64,000 nucleotides of DNA from Sitta carolinensis (Eukaryota > Chordata > Aves > Passeriformes > Sittidae), in NCBI GenBank assembly GCA_032173965.1, contig CM063289.1:29686690-29750689 (forward strand). The letters are read 5' to 3'. The notes beneath the pieces were generated by a model. It was not told where the DNA came from and did no database searches. It saw only the letters and a program-made list of their open reading frames with translations. Shown in pieces: positions 9,815 to 21,691 of the stretch. The first letter of the stretch is position 1. Each line of letters starts with the position of its first letter. A program made the position numbers and the translations under genes.

Positions 9815-11930
9815 GTACTTTCTCGGCCTCCACTCCAGACCCGTGCTAGTGCTTATATAGTCTCTTGTCACAAATGTCACAGAACAACCAAACTCTGGCT
9901 GGAAATTCAGAAGTTTTCAGAAAACTAAGAGCCTAATACTTATCATGAAGAACACAAGAAAGGTTTCCTAACACTTGTCTCCAGAATCCTGAGCTCAGTG
10001 GAACTCTGGCTCGCCCTACCAGAGCCACAGGCTCACAGTTTCTGGTAACTTTTATTTTGGATTCCAGTGGGACAAGAGAGAACACATACTGGGAAAAGGT
10101 GGATTTGGTTTGTCTCCAACAAAGTATAACTGGTGAAATTCCTACTTCATTTTTTTGTTTTGTGAGGTGCGATGTGGCAACGCTTCAGTTGAGTTCATCA
10201 CCTGCTGGTGAGGCCCCAACTTCCAGGTCCATTCCTTTTCCCTGGGTTTGGATGGAATTCTGCAGTCGAAGTGCTCAGCTGTGCTTTAGGCACACTCCTA
10301 CCACTCACCATTTGCTGCTCCATTGCTCCTCTAGTGCAGAGTGCCTGAAGTGAGCCCAGGCTGAGCGCTGGGTCGGGTCAGGGTGGCAGCTGCCCGTGCC
10401 TCACCTCCCAGGGAAACGTGCAGGCAGAATCCCTCAGTGCTTTGGACAAGTCCTTGCTTCAGCAGCCCCTTGCTGCTTTGTGCAGCAGCAGCTTGAGGGG
10501 AAGGGGGAGCCCACCTTGTCTGAGTGAGGGATGAGGGCGTGCTGCATTTCCCATGTTCTCAGCAGCAGCTGGAAACCAGCACAGAAATGCCAACAACTTC
10601 ACCTTCTGCCGGCAAGGTTTAGAACCGTCCCAGTTTCTAGGGAACGCTTCCCCTCCTGAGCATTCAGAACTTTTGCCAGCCCACTCGTATCACCTTTATC
10701 ACCTTTATGCCTTTATCAGCTCCAGAGCACTTGGCCAAGGCTCTTGGCAGGCTGAAACCTGTTGCAACTTCATTTTTCAGATCGTGGTTCACGAGCTGTC
10801 CCACAGACATCCCAGACCAGGTCTGATTTCTGAGGTCACTCCAGTGCAAATTGATTCTCTTAAAAGTTTATATTGGACCAAAGCAATAGCACCACCAGGA
10901 AATCTCTCTGTTGCTGAAGCTGAAGCAGCTTTCCTAGTTCAATAGCGAGTTGAAATTCAAACTTCACCCCAAAATCTGGCGTTCTTTTGTAGAGTAACTC
11001 GAGCTAGCAGTTCATTTAGCAACCCCTCTCTGTGTTTGAGGGATCCTCAGAAGAAGGTCAGGAAATAAAGTGTATTTCCTGCCTCAGGAGCAGGTTGCCA
11101 TCAGATGTGAGTCTTTCAGGCTGGTGGTTTTTCCAAGACAATCCACGACTTGTTGCACTTACATTTTCAAGTGGCAAAGCTATTACTGCAAAGACAGTGT
11201 GTCAAAGTCCATGGCTTTCTGTATAAAACTCATCCTTTTGTTGTACTGGTCCATTATTTACTGCCATTAACTGAAAATGTGAAACCAACACATAGGTCTC
11301 CTTTTATATAAAAGACCTTAAGATAATAGTAACAAACTGGATGTTATTTATTAATGTTTTGATCCAGTATGTGCTTGTCTTATTTAAAGAGATAACTGGA
11401 ATGTGAATCATGTTCCTGTGATTTGTTGGTTTATTGTTTCTCATTCACATTTGTAGATATTGTGACCTATGCCTATATAATAAAAAGGATCTCATTGCTA
11501 TAATGTACTTTTTTTTTAATGATGAAAACCTCATTAGCTTTGTATCGAGTTTGTCACGGCACAGAACTCTGGATACTCATCCCTTCACAAAAATACAAAT
11601 CCATCATTAAACTTTACCAAAAAAAAAACACAAAACCCAACCCACAACCCTCTACCCCACTTAAGCTTTGATTATTTCCATCCCTAATGTTTTTATGGAT
11701 GCATGAAAGTATTAGGACGTATGTATATCCAAATAGTTAACTAAAAAAAAAAAAAAAAAAAAAAAATCCCCATTCTTGTCCTATCTGGTAGTGACAGAGG
11801 TTATCAATGTTCAGGTTTACTGTTTGACTAAATTATTGTAATTTTTGTAAATACGGTATATACTCGATGAAATTGTGACTGGTCTAAAACATTTGTATAT
11901 ACATTAAAAAGCTCAAATTAACATATTCAG
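9815..11930 (+). other. DNAJC6: DNAJC6 3' UTR with poly(A) signals
   Basis: AT-rich sequence downstream of the stop codon with no further exon. A canonical AATAAA lies at 11479-11484, and an ATTAAA-type signal occurs near 11910. The true 3' end cannot be fixed from sequence alone, and either signal could be used. Confidence 0.6.
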
Positions 11931-12399
11931 GTATCTTTTTGTGCTTGTGACCACGAGGTTCAAGTCCTACATCTGCACGTTGGCATTCCAGGTGGTTTTT
12001 TTCCCAAATTATTTGCGAACAACTTAGGCTGCTGCCTTCAGAGACCCACAGCCAAACAGGTCAGTGAACCCAAATTTTTCAGTTTTTTTGGAAGCATGTA
12101 GTGGATTAAGCCCGTTTTAATAAGCTCAAAATAATTTAAAATAATGAAAAATGGGGAAAAAATACGGATCAGGGACCATATAAAGGGAAGAGCTGAGGAG
12201 GGAGAAGAAAATCTGCCTGGGAAGGGTTGTTAAAATCTTGTGCAAAATCTCCCTTTAAAAGGCTTTTCTCGGGACAAAAATGCTGTTATTGGGTGTAAAA
12301 GGTCAGTTTGGGGGCAAAAATGCTGTTCTTGGGACAAAACAAGCGTTCTTGGGGCAGAAAGGCCATGGCTGAATTAATACGGCTGTTCTGGGGGAAAAG

Positions 12400-12894
12400 G
12401 CAAAACCGGGAGCTCCGCAGTCTCATCTCAAAAACGCAAGGCTGGAAAAACACGGCTTTAAAAAAAGCGGAGCTTTTTTAGTGTGAACTAGCAGAAGGGT
12501 GTTGGATGCAGGTCCTGAGGCGCCCGGCTCCGTTTTTTGGGGTGAAAACATCGATTTTCGGGAGCCCCAGGCAGCGGCAGCGCCTGAGGGCCGGGCGCCC
12601 TTTCGAGCGGTGTTTATGCATTCAAACCGCGGCGGCGCACAGACAGACGGTACTTACGCTCACAGACGACTGTAATGCACTGCCATATACATTCGTTACG
12701 CTCCTATAGCGGCCATACATTAAAACAAACGCGGTTTTTCTGTGAGGGCTGCAGGCGTTCAACCCGCCCGGCGCCGGCCCCTCAGCACGCCCCGCCCCCC
12801 GCCGCCAGTCCTTTTATAGGCTCGGTCACGTGACGCGGGGAAAGAGGGCGGAGCCAAAAGGGCGGAAGTCGCGCGGTGCCAGCGGAGCCCGGAC
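12400..12894 (+). promoter_or_regulatory. CpG-rich LEPROT (and likely LEPR) promoter
   Basis: CpG density rises sharply here, immediately upstream of the LEPROT start codon. Visible sites include a GC box (cccgcccccc, 12791-12800), a perfect palindromic E-box/USF-type site (gtcacgtgac, 12825-12834) and an ETS-like gcggaagt near 12863. In mammals LEPROT and LEPR transcripts share a promoter; that this also holds here is inference. Confidence 0.65.
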
Positions 12895-12910
12895 ATGGCG
12901 GGAGTGAAAG
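12895..12910 (+). CDS. LEPROT: LEPROT coding exon 1
   Basis: The exon encodes MAGVK and ends with the first base of the next codon, before gtaccg. LEPROT (endospanin-1) is a small four-pass membrane protein of endosomes and Golgi that lowers surface levels of the leptin receptor. The start matches the family N-terminus, and splicing to 13584 restores MAGVKALVALSFSGAIGL. Confidence 0.9.
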
Positions 12911-12959
12911 GTACCGGGGGCTGCCCGGGAGGGAGCGCGGCCCGGGCGGCGGGAGGGCG

Positions 12960-13260
12960 GGGGGGCTGCCGCCGCCGAGGGGTGCCCGACCCAGCCGAGG
13001 GGTGCCCGGGCCCGCCGAGGGGTGCCCGACCCAGCCGAGGGGTGCCCGGACCCCGCCGAGGGGTGCCCGGTCCCGCCGAGGGTGCCCGGTCCAGCCGAGG
13101 GGTGCCCGGTCCGCAGGGGCGCCCGGTCCAGCCGAGGGGTGCCCGGTCCAGCCGAGGGCTGCCCGGTCCCCGCCGAGGGGCGCCCGGTCCCGCCGAGGGG
13201 CGCCCGTTCCCCGCCGAGGGCTGCCCGGTCCCCGCCGAGGGGTGCCCGGTCCCTGGTGTT
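12960..13260 (+). repeat. ~20-bp GC minisatellite in LEPROT intron 1
   Basis: About fifteen copies of a unit of the type 'cgaggggtgcccggtcccgc' start 50 bases after exon 1. A second related array (13260-13560) uses 'ggtgattctgtgcccggt'. The long open frames across both arrays are a by-product of GC-rich sequence lacking stop codons. Confidence 0.93.
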
Positions 13261-13583
13261 TCGGTTGCCGGTGCCCCGGGAGTGATGCCTGGTGCCCGGT
13301 GATTCTGTCTCCGGTACCCAGGACACTGCCCGGTGCCCGGTGATTCTGTCTCGGGTACCCCGGGGCGACGCCCGGTGCCTGGGGATGATGCCCGATCCCC
13401 GGTGATTCTGTGTCCGGTACCCAGGGCTCTGTCCGGTGATTCTGTGCCCGGTCCCGGTCTCTGCCCGTTCCCGGTGACTCTGTGCCCGGTCCCCGGTCTC
13501 TGCCCGTTCCCCGGTGACTCTGTGCCCGGTCCCCGGTCTCTGCCCGTTCCCGGTGCCCTGACGCCCGCCCCGGGCCGTTGCAG

Positions 13584-13659
13584 CTCTCGTGGCGCTGTCG
13601 TTCAGCGGAGCCATCGGTCTGACCTGCCTGGTGCTGGGCTGCGCGCTGGACTCGGACGG
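13584..13659 (+). CDS. LEPROT: LEPROT coding exon 2 (first membrane segment)
   Basis: The exon reads ALVALSFSGAIGLTCLVLGC followed by ALDSDG. It covers the first transmembrane helix and luminal turn of endospanin-1. The acceptor is gttgcag and the donor is gg|gtgagc. The remaining conserved protein (three more membrane segments and the FSWEQW-type C-terminus) was not found downstream; see findings. Confidence 0.92.
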
Positions 13660-13689
13660 GTGAGCGGCCCTGCCCGGCCCGGCCCGGCC

Positions 13690-14925
13690 GATCCCGCTGC
13701 CGGGTGAACGGAGCCGCTCCGGGGTTAACAGAGCCGCTGCCGGGTGAACGGAGCCGCTCCGGGGTTAACAGAGCCGCTGCCGGGTGAACGGAGCCGCTCT
13801 CCGGGTAACGGAGCCGCTGCCGGGTGAACGGAGCCGCTCTCCAGGTAACGGAGCCGCTGCCAGGTGAACGGAGCCGCTGCCGGGTGAACGGAACCGCTCT
13901 CCGGTAACGGAGCCGCTGCCGGGGTAACGGAGCCGCTGCCGGGTGAACGGAACCGCTCTCCGGGTAACGGAGTCGCTGCCGGGGTAACGGAGCCGCTCTC
14001 CGGGTAACGGAGTCGCTGCCGGGGTGAACGGAGCCGCTCTCCGGATAACGGAGCCGCTCTCCGGGTAACGGAGCCGCTGCCGGGGTAACGGAGCCGCTGC
14101 CGGGGTGAACGGAGCCGCTGCCGGGGTGAACGGAGCCGCTGCCGGGGTAACGGAGCCGCTGCCGGGTAACGGAGCCGCTGCCGGGTGAACGGAGCCGCTG
14201 CCGGGGTAACGGAGCCGCTGCCGGGTGTAACGGAGCCGCTGCCGGGTGAACGGAGCCGCTGCCGGGTGAACGGAGCCGCTGCCGGGGTGAACGGAGCCGC
14301 TGCCGGGGTGTAACGGAGTCGCTCTCCGGGTGAACGGAGTCGCTCTCCGGGTGAACGGAGCCGCTCTCCGGGGTAACGGAGCCGCTCTCGGGTAACGGAG
14401 CCGCTGCCGGGTGAACGGAGCCGCTGCCGGGTGAACGGAGCCGCTGCCGGGTGAACGGAGCCGCTCTCCGGGTAACGGAGTCGCTGCCGGGTGGGTAACG
14501 GAGCCGCTCTCGGGTAACGGAGCCGCTGCGCGGGTAACGGAGCCGCTGCCGGGGTAACGGAGCCGCTGCCGGGTGAACGGAGCCGCTGCGGGTGAACGGA
14601 GCCACTCTCCGGTAACGGAGCCGCTGCCGGGGTAACGGAGCCGCTCTCGGTAACGGAGCCGCTGCCGGGGTAACGGAGCCGCTGCCGGGGTGAACGGAGC
14701 CGCTGCCGGGGTAACGGAGCCGCTGCCGGTGGTAACGGAGCCGCTGCCGGGGTAACGGAGCCGCTGCCGGGTGACGGAGCCGCTGCCGGGTAACGGAGCC
14801 GCTGCCGATAACGGACCGCGCGGGTGAACGGAGCCGCTCTCCGGTAAAGGAGCCGCTCCCGGATTAACGGAGCCGCTCTCCGGTAAAGGAGCCGCTCCCG
14901 GATAACGGAGCCGCTCCCGGCTCTG
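13690..14925 (+). repeat. ~20-bp CpG minisatellite after LEPROT exon 2
   Basis: About sixty copies of 'ggagccgctgccggggtaac' and variants with ctctccgg or gtgaacgg. Unit length varies from 17 to 21 bases by single-base differences in G and C runs. The array occupies the LEPROT intron immediately after the exon 2 donor. Confidence 0.97.
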
Positions 14926-15129
14926 CACCGTCGCGCTGTTCTCATTGAACGTCACTTCCCTCCGCGGGATTTGCAGTTTTCCAAATTTCAAATCCCGCCG
15001 GCAGCTCGGTGCCGCCCGGCTGAGGCGCCGGGTTTAATTCGGCCCGAACATTTCCCGCAATTTCCCGGTCTCTGACCCGTCCGGCTCCGCCCGCGCTCCT
15101 CTGGGACCGTGCGGGGCTGAGCTTGGCCT

Positions 15130-15655
15130 TGAAAACTGTTCCGGGATTCTGGGATCCTGTGATTCTGGGGATCGTGTGATTCTGAGGATCCTGTGATTCT
15201 GGGATCCTGGGGTCCTGTAATTCTGAGATCCTGTGATTCTGGGGATCCTGTGATTCTGGGGATCCTGTGATTCTGGGGATCGTGTGATTCTGAGGATCCT
15301 GTGATCCTGTAATTCTGGGATCCCGGGATTCTGGATCCCGGGATTCTGGGGTCCTGGGATTCTGGGATCCTGTAATTCTGGGATCCTGGGGATCCTGGGA
15401 TTCTGGGATCCTGTAAATCTGGGAATCTGGGATCCTGGGATTCCGGGATCCTGGGGATCCTGGGATTCCGGGATGCTGTGATTCTGGGATCCTGTGAGTC
15501 TGTGATTCTGGGATCCTGTAATTCTGGGATCCTGGGGATCCAGGGATTCTGGGGATCCTGTAAATCTGGGATTCTGGGATCCTGTAAATCTGGGATCCTG
15601 TAAATCTGGGATTCCGGGATCCTGGGATCCTGTAATTCCAGGATCCTGTAATTAT
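15130..15655 (+). repeat. 'gattctgggatcctg' short-unit array
   Basis: Dozens of 10-20 base units alternate 'ggatcctg' and 'tgattctg/taattctg'. The reverse complement of the same motif forms arrays at 38840-39180 and 40870-41150 in this window. Confidence 0.93.
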
Positions 15656-16055
15656 ATATATATAATATATATTATATATTTATTTTATATTATATATTTA
15701 TATATAAATTATATATGATGTATATATAACTATTATTATGGATAACAATTATATAGTTATTTTTATATTTAATATATAAAAAATATATATTATATATACG
15801 TAATATGTTTATATTCTGAATATAATTATTCTGAATTTATTGGAGATTTTTATACTTGGAGTGGTTACAAAAATCGGAATTATTCTGAATTTATTTGATA
15901 TTCTTGAAGAAGTCACTAAAATCAGAATTGTTCTGAATTTATTGGAGATTTCTGTACTTGGAATAATCACTAAAATCGGAATTATTCTGAATTTATTTGA
16001 TATTTTTGCAGCAGTCACTAAAATCTGGAATTATTCTGAATTTCTCCAGGAATAA
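15655..16055 (+). repeat. AT-rich stretch and ~58-bp array
   Basis: About 170 bases of (AT)-rich DNA precede three to four copies of a unit containing 'ttattctgaatttatt' and 'actaaaatcggaatt' (15830-16050). No gene is visible. Confidence 0.85.
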
Positions 16056-16369
16056 ATTTACAATTTATCCATTTTTTCCCTCTCTATTTGCATTCATTTT
16101 TGTATTTTTTAATATTTGCATTAATTGAATCATTGGTCCTGTTGGGTTTTTAACCATTTCATCATTAATTGGATTAATTGAAATTTAAATTAAATTAATT
16201 AATTTAAATTAAAATTAATTTTGAGGAGTGGAAAATGGAATTTCAGGGGGGTAATTCCAGAGTTTTAGTTGAATTCCACATTTTAAATTTAAATTTTTTC
16301 TGGATTTTCCTGTTGTGCTCCGTCCCTTTGCTGAGTGGAGAAGGTCAATGCTTTTTTAATTGTTGTTGT

Positions 16370-16398
16370 TATTATTATTATAATTATTATAATTATTA

Positions 16399-16475
<77 letters not shown>

Positions 16476-16480
16476 TATTT
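16370..16480 (+). repeat. (TTA)n trinucleotide microsatellite
   Basis: Nearly perfect tat/tta repeats extend for about 110 bases. Confidence 0.95.
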
Positions 16481-16509
16481 TCTTTGGGAGGAGCTGGGTG
16501 CACTAATCC

Positions 16510-16830
16510 CTGAGGTGATCCTCTGGCATTCCCAGGTTTTTCCTCTGGCATTCCCAGGTTTTTCCTCTGGCATTCCCTGTTTTTTCCTCTGGCATTCCCT
16601 GTTTTTTTCCTCTGGCATTCCCAGGTTTTTCCTCTGGCATTCCCAGGTTTTTCCTCTGGCATTCCAGGTTTTTTTCCCTGCCATTCCCTGTTATTTCCCT
16701 ACCATTCCCTGTTTTTCCCTACCATTCCCTGTTTTTCCTCTGGAATTCCCTGTTTTTTTTCCCCTGCCATTCCCTGTTTTTTTCCCCTGCCATTCCCTGG
16801 TTTTTTTCCCTACCATTCCCAGTTTTCTCT
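16510..16830 (+). repeat. ~22-bp minisatellite 'ttcctctggcattcccaggt'
   Basis: About fourteen copies with variants such as 'ttccctgccattccctgttt'. It lies in an intergenic or LEPROT/LEPR intronic region and has no coding signature. Confidence 0.93.
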
Positions 16831-16834
16831 GCAG

Positions 16835-17640
16835 TGCTTTTCCCGGGTTCCAGTGAGCGCTGTCTCTCCCAAGTGCCTTAATTCCCGATTTTTTTTGGGA
16901 TTGCAGCTCCATGGCAAAATCCCTTTTTCCCGCTGAGCTGGGAAGCTGGCGCTGCATTTCCAGAACTTTCTGCTCCCCCTGCTGATCCCTGCCACTTTTT
17001 ACCTCCTGAACATTCCAAGAAATTCTGCTTTTCTCACCAAGCTGCCTACTAAAAGTGACTTTTGGAATTATCTAATAAATATCTCTGATGCTACAAAGCT
17101 TTGTCTGGCTGAAATTTTCATGTGGGAAGGTGAAACATCCTGAAAATTCGTGGGGAAATGGGAAATTCCAGGAGCCATGGCAGAGGAATTAATGTAGAAT
17201 GTGAATAAATAATATTAATATTATTTATAATAGGTATTGAATGTGAATAAATATCTGCTTGGGGGGTTTAGGGACAAATTAAAGGGTTTTAATTAATAAT
17301 ATTTAAATAATAATATTGAAAATAAAAAGGTATGCGGTGACATTTGTAGGTTCTGCTCCCTCTGTTGGGATTTTGCTGACATTTATTCCCAATTTTCCAT
17401 CTTTAAAAGGGGGGGGGGAAAAAATCCCCAAAGTTTTCCAGCAGGTAGAAAAGCTGCAGCAGCTGTGACTTGGAATTGTGCCTGGGGATTGGATGGAATT
17501 TCCCATATAAAAAAACCCCAAAAAACCCTGCAGGATGATAAAACCATTTCCCATATAAAACATTCCAAAGAAAACCCTACAGGATGATAAAACTATTTCC
17601 CATATTAAAAATCCCAAAAATCCTACAGGATGATAAAACC
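16835..17640 (+). other. Non-coding stretch between arrays, with a short 3-copy repeat
   Basis: Mostly unique AT-rich DNA. At 17500-17640 three copies of a roughly 50-base unit containing 'aggatgataaaaccatttcc' occur. I see no LEPROT exon here. Confidence 0.6.
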
Positions 17641-17960
17641 ATTTGCCTCCTTTGCTCCAGGCTGAGCCTTCCCAGCTCCCTCAGGGATTCTCCAGTCCCT
17701 TCCCAGCTCCCTCAGGGATTCTCCAGTCCCTTCCCAGCTCCTCAGGGATTCTCCAGTCCCTTCCCAGCTCCCTCAGGGATTCTCCAGTCCCTTCCCAGCT
17801 CCCTCAGGGATTCTCCAGTCCCTTCCCAGCTCCCTCAGGGATTCTCCAGTCCCTTCCCAGCTCCCTCAGGGATTCTCATCCTTCCAGCTCCCTCAGGATT
17901 CTCCAGTCCTCCAGCTCCTCAGGGATTCTCCAGTCCCTTCCCGGCTCCCTCAGCCGCTCG
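17640..17960 (-). repeat. 31-bp minisatellite derived from a CR1 element
   Basis: Eight to nine copies of a unit containing 'ccctcagggattctccagtc' followed by 'ccttcccagct'. It starts with 'ttgctccaggctgagccttc', the reverse complement of the CR1 text at 61337-61365. The array is therefore an internal expansion within an antisense CR1, and it is the same motif as the 60.1-61.3 kb array. Confidence 0.9.
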
Positions 17961-18290
17961 CTGTTCCTCCTTTTCCGCTCCTTTCCCGCTCTCCCGGCTG
18001 AGGGTCCCGCTGTTCCAAACCTTTCCCGCTGTTCCTTTCCCGTATCCCGGTGTGAGGTCCCGCTGTTCCGCTCCTTTCCGCTCCTTTCCCGTCTCCCGGG
18101 TGAGGGTCCCGCTGTTCCTTCCGTATCCCGGTGATGTCCCGCTCTTCCAATTCCCGTTATCCCGGGTGAGGATCCCGCTGTTCCGCTCCTTTCCCGTTAT
18201 CCCGGGTGAGGGTCCCGCTGTTCCAAACCTTTCCCGTTATCCCGGGTGAGGATCCGCTGTTCCTTTTCCCGCTCTCCCGGGTGAGGCGGG
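17960..18290 (+). repeat. ~50-bp 'ttcccgttatcccgggtgag' minisatellite
   Basis: About seven degenerate copies combine 'gtcccgctgttcc' and 'tatcccgggtgagg'. The array runs directly into the next GC-rich array. Confidence 0.88.
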
Positions 18291-19270
18291 CCGGCTGTGC
18301 CGGGCGTGTTCGGGGTGAGGGACCGGGCGGTAGGTGAGGGAACCGGGAGCCGGGTGAGCGGTCGGAGCTGAGGGAACCGGGCTGAGGGGACCGGAGCCGG
18401 AGAGCGTCGGAGCTGGGGACGGGCTGAGGGGAACCGGGAGCCGGGATGAGCGGTCGGAGCTGAGGGGAGCCGGGCTGAGGGGAGCCGGGAGCCGGGATGA
18501 GCGGTCGGAGCTGAGGGACCGGGCTGAGGGGAGCCGGGAGCCGGGATGAGCGGTCGGAGCTGAGGGAAGCCGGGCTGAGGGAGCGGGAGCCGGGATGAGC
18601 GGTCGGAGCTGAGCAGGAGCCGGGCTGAGGGGAGCCGGGAGCCGGATGGCGGTCGGAGCTGAGAGGAGCCGGGCTCAGAGGAGCAGGCTGAGGGGTCGGA
18701 GCTGAGGGAGCCGGGCTCAGAGGAGCAGGGACTGAGGGGCCGGAGCTGAGAGCGGGCTCAGAGGAGCAGGCTAGAGGGGCGAGTGGGAGCCCGTGAGGGG
18801 TCGGAGCTGAGAGGAGCCGGGCTCAGAGCTCAGAGTAGCGGAGCAGGGTCAGCGGAGCCGGGCTGAGCGGGTCGGAGCGAGCGGCGCGCGCGTCGCGCTC
18901 TCTCCATCGGAGCCGAGCGGAGCGGGCTGAGGGAGCCGGCTCAGAGCTCAGGGCTCAGCGGTCGGAGCCGAGCGGAGCAGGGCTAGCGAGCCGGATCAGA
19001 GCTAGGACTCAGCGTCGGAGCGAGCGGAGCAGGGCTGAAGGGAGCCGGGCTCAGAGCTCAGGGTCCGAGCAGGCTCAGCGGAGCCGGGCTGAGCGGTCGG
19101 AGCCGAGCGCCGCGCCCGTCCCGCGCTCTCTCCCCATCGGAGCCGAGCGGAGCAGGGCTGAGCGGAGCCGGGCTCAGAGCTCAGGGCTCAGAGCTCAGAG
19201 CTCAGCGGAGCCGGGCTGAGCGGTCGGAGCCGAGCGCCGCGCCCGTCCCGCGCTCTCTCCCCATCGGAGC
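18290..19270 (+). repeat. ~45-bp 'gagccgggctgagg' CpG array
   Basis: Degenerate copies of 'ggagccgggctgag' and 'gatgagcggtcggagctgag'. Toward the end the unit grows to about 130 bases and includes 'gtcccgcgctctctccccat' at 19117 and 19238, with a variant near 18895. The repeat thus overlaps a CpG-island-like block. Confidence 0.9.
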
Positions 19271-19330
19271 TGCACCGTGGCAGCGCCGCTTCAGCCGCCA
19301 GTCGGAGCCCCGCGGGCCAGGAGAAGCAGG
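19225..19330 (+). promoter_or_regulatory. Possible LEPR 5' UTR exon / second CpG island
   Basis: A CpG-rich block ends in 'gggccaggagaagcag' followed by gttggtgaat, a plausible splice donor. AT-rich intron-like DNA follows. It could be a non-coding first exon of LEPR, upstream of the coding start at 21711. This is inference; there is no direct proof of transcription. Confidence 0.3.
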
Positions 19331-19339
19331 TTGGTGAAT

Positions 19340-21690
19340 TTATTTTTATCCGCTTTTCCCCCCTCTAATTTCCCGAATCATCCCCCTGAACAGAGCCCGC
19401 TGCCTGTTCCGCATCCCGCTCGCAGGGCCAGGCCATTTCAGCGTTCCCGAATCAGCCCTTTCCCTCCTTATATCCCCTGACATTCCCTGTAAAGAACAAA
19501 GAAAAATATAAATAAATCCCGGAGAATGTGGGCTGCGAATCCCCGCTGCTGCGGGAGCCGTGAGAGACCTTGGGAAAGTCAATGAGCGGAGCAGCATTTA
19601 TAAAAGGAGTTTATAATGGAGAGAGCCCTTAACCCAAACACACCTGGATATTCCAGGAATTCCCGGAGCTCTGCACGTTGGGAAGCAGGGAGCAGAGCAG
19701 GAATGAGGAGCGGTTTCAGCACAAACCACAGAAATCCCAGGAGCTGCAGGAACCCTGAAGAGTTCGGGAGGTTTGGCTGCCGAGTCTGGGGGCACAAAGC
19801 TCCAGCAGCAGAATTGGAGTTGGATTTGGAGCTTTGCTTCCTCCCAGCCTGGGCTGCCTTTAGTAAAATTTCATATTCCTCGTTATTAAATCATCACGGA
19901 ATTGTTCAGCGTGGGTCATCTCGTTTCTTACTCAGAGCTCTTTATTAAGGATGATTTTTAATGTACTCAAGGCAAATTCCGTGTTCGTGCTGAGAATTCC
20001 ATGCTCAGAGCCACAGGACTGGAAAACCCTAAAGAACAGGTCAGGAGATGCTGTGCATAGATTTTCTGGAGATTTTTAATATTGAAAAACTTAAATATTT
20101 GCAAAACTCAGGGTTTATACGTTTTTCCATGCCCAGTGCAGGTGTGTCCTGCTCATTTCAGCTTGTGCTGAACTTCTTCCCATGCTGATAAACCAGGATG
20201 TCTCAGCTGTCCTGGAAATAAAAATAATCTGATTTCATTGCTCTCTCCCTTGCCTGTCAGACCTGTTGTGTTTGGCTTTTAATCCCAGCTCTTCCTGCTG
20301 AGCTGTGCTGTGGCTGATATGGAGAGGAATAGAATATTTACAGAAGAAATCAGAAAATTTCCAGCACACAGCAGCAGCAGAGTCAGTGGTTAGAATAATT
20401 TAAGATATATTTGCCAATCCTGACCCCACTTTCCAGGCAGAAATTCTCCCTTCATTATTTTTTTTTTCACTTCCATCAGGAAATTAAAAAGCCTTTATCT
20501 TCACTAAACTATATATAAATTATAATTTTCCTTCCATGTGGGGTTCTGTGGTTGTTCTCAGTGGGAATGGGTATTTCATGGGGGAAAATTTATAAAATTT
20601 GGAAATTCCTGGAAATGCTCCCTGCCAATTTCCTGCTGGGATGTGGCTGAAGGATGGACAGGGAATTTTTATTGCACCTGTAAAAGAGGAATATTTCTCA
20701 TCAAACCATTTAATAGCGTGAATAACATACATTTATATCAAAGAAACTCTTAGAAAAAATACTTTTTACTCCTGAAATGAGGGAAAAATCTAACAAATTT
20801 CAATTATTTGGAAATCAGTCCTGCTAGCTCCAGAATTCCTTGGCTCTCTAGTAGGAATAAAGAACAGGAAGAGGTGAGGGGAATGCTGAGAGCCAAATTC
20901 CTCCCTTGAACAAGGGAAATCTGAGCTGCCCTCTTGAAAAGCTGAAAATGGAGCAGGAAAAAAGTGGCTGGGATTGAGTGAGCTCAGTGCTGGGGAAATT
21001 CAGCTCCAGCTGCATTTGGGGGAGAGAAAAAAAAAATCTGGGAATTGTGATTTGCTTGGACAGCCTCAGGAAGAGCTGGAATAAATCTATACCAGAAATA
21101 TTAATTAGTAATATTAATAAATCTATCAAAGAAATCTCTTTTCCAGCCCTAAACTGCATTACACAACCTGGGCAGTGGCTCTTTTTGCTCCAGGGGTGTT
21201 GGCAGGGAAATATTTCAGGAATATTTTCAGGAATGGAACCCTTTGCAGGGATTCCCTGAGTGGAATTTCTCAGCCTGGGATTTGGTGTTTGAGCTGTGGG
21301 TTTTACTCAGCACTCGGTTCTTGGCTGACTCTCCTCTGTGGAGCTTTAAATATAAAAATAAATGGAGATTTTAGCGGGATTTATGGAAGGATTGGGTGAG
21401 AATAACAGAGGAATGAAGTGTCTGAAATGAAGGAACAATGAGGAGATGTTGCTGTAAATTTAATGAAGTTTTCACTGTTGAAATGGGCGAGTGCTGCACT
21501 TGGAAAATTCTGATTTTTCCTCCTTTTCTGCCCAGTTCTTTTCCTGGTGTAGAGAAAAGAGCCTCTCCCCACCCCAGAGCGTTGGAATGAGATGATTTTT
21601 AAATTTCTTTCAGCACCAAACGAGCTGAAAGGCACCAAAAAAATTAATTAATAGACTGATAATTACAATCCATTCATTTTCTCTCTTTCA
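19340..21690 (+). other. Intron-like DNA, no gene recognised
   Basis: Unique AT-rich sequence. I looked for the missing LEPROT exons 3 and 4 (tyrosine-tryptophan-proline-leucine start, serine-tryptophan-glutamate-glutamine-tryptophan end) and did not see them. Confidence 0.5.
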
Positions 21691-21691
21691 G

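Noticed and set aside
12782..14991. 400-600 codon minus-strand open frames rich in Arg, Ser, Pro and Ala
   Set aside because: Direct translations of the 20-bp CpG minisatellite; no conserved domain, splice sites or start context.
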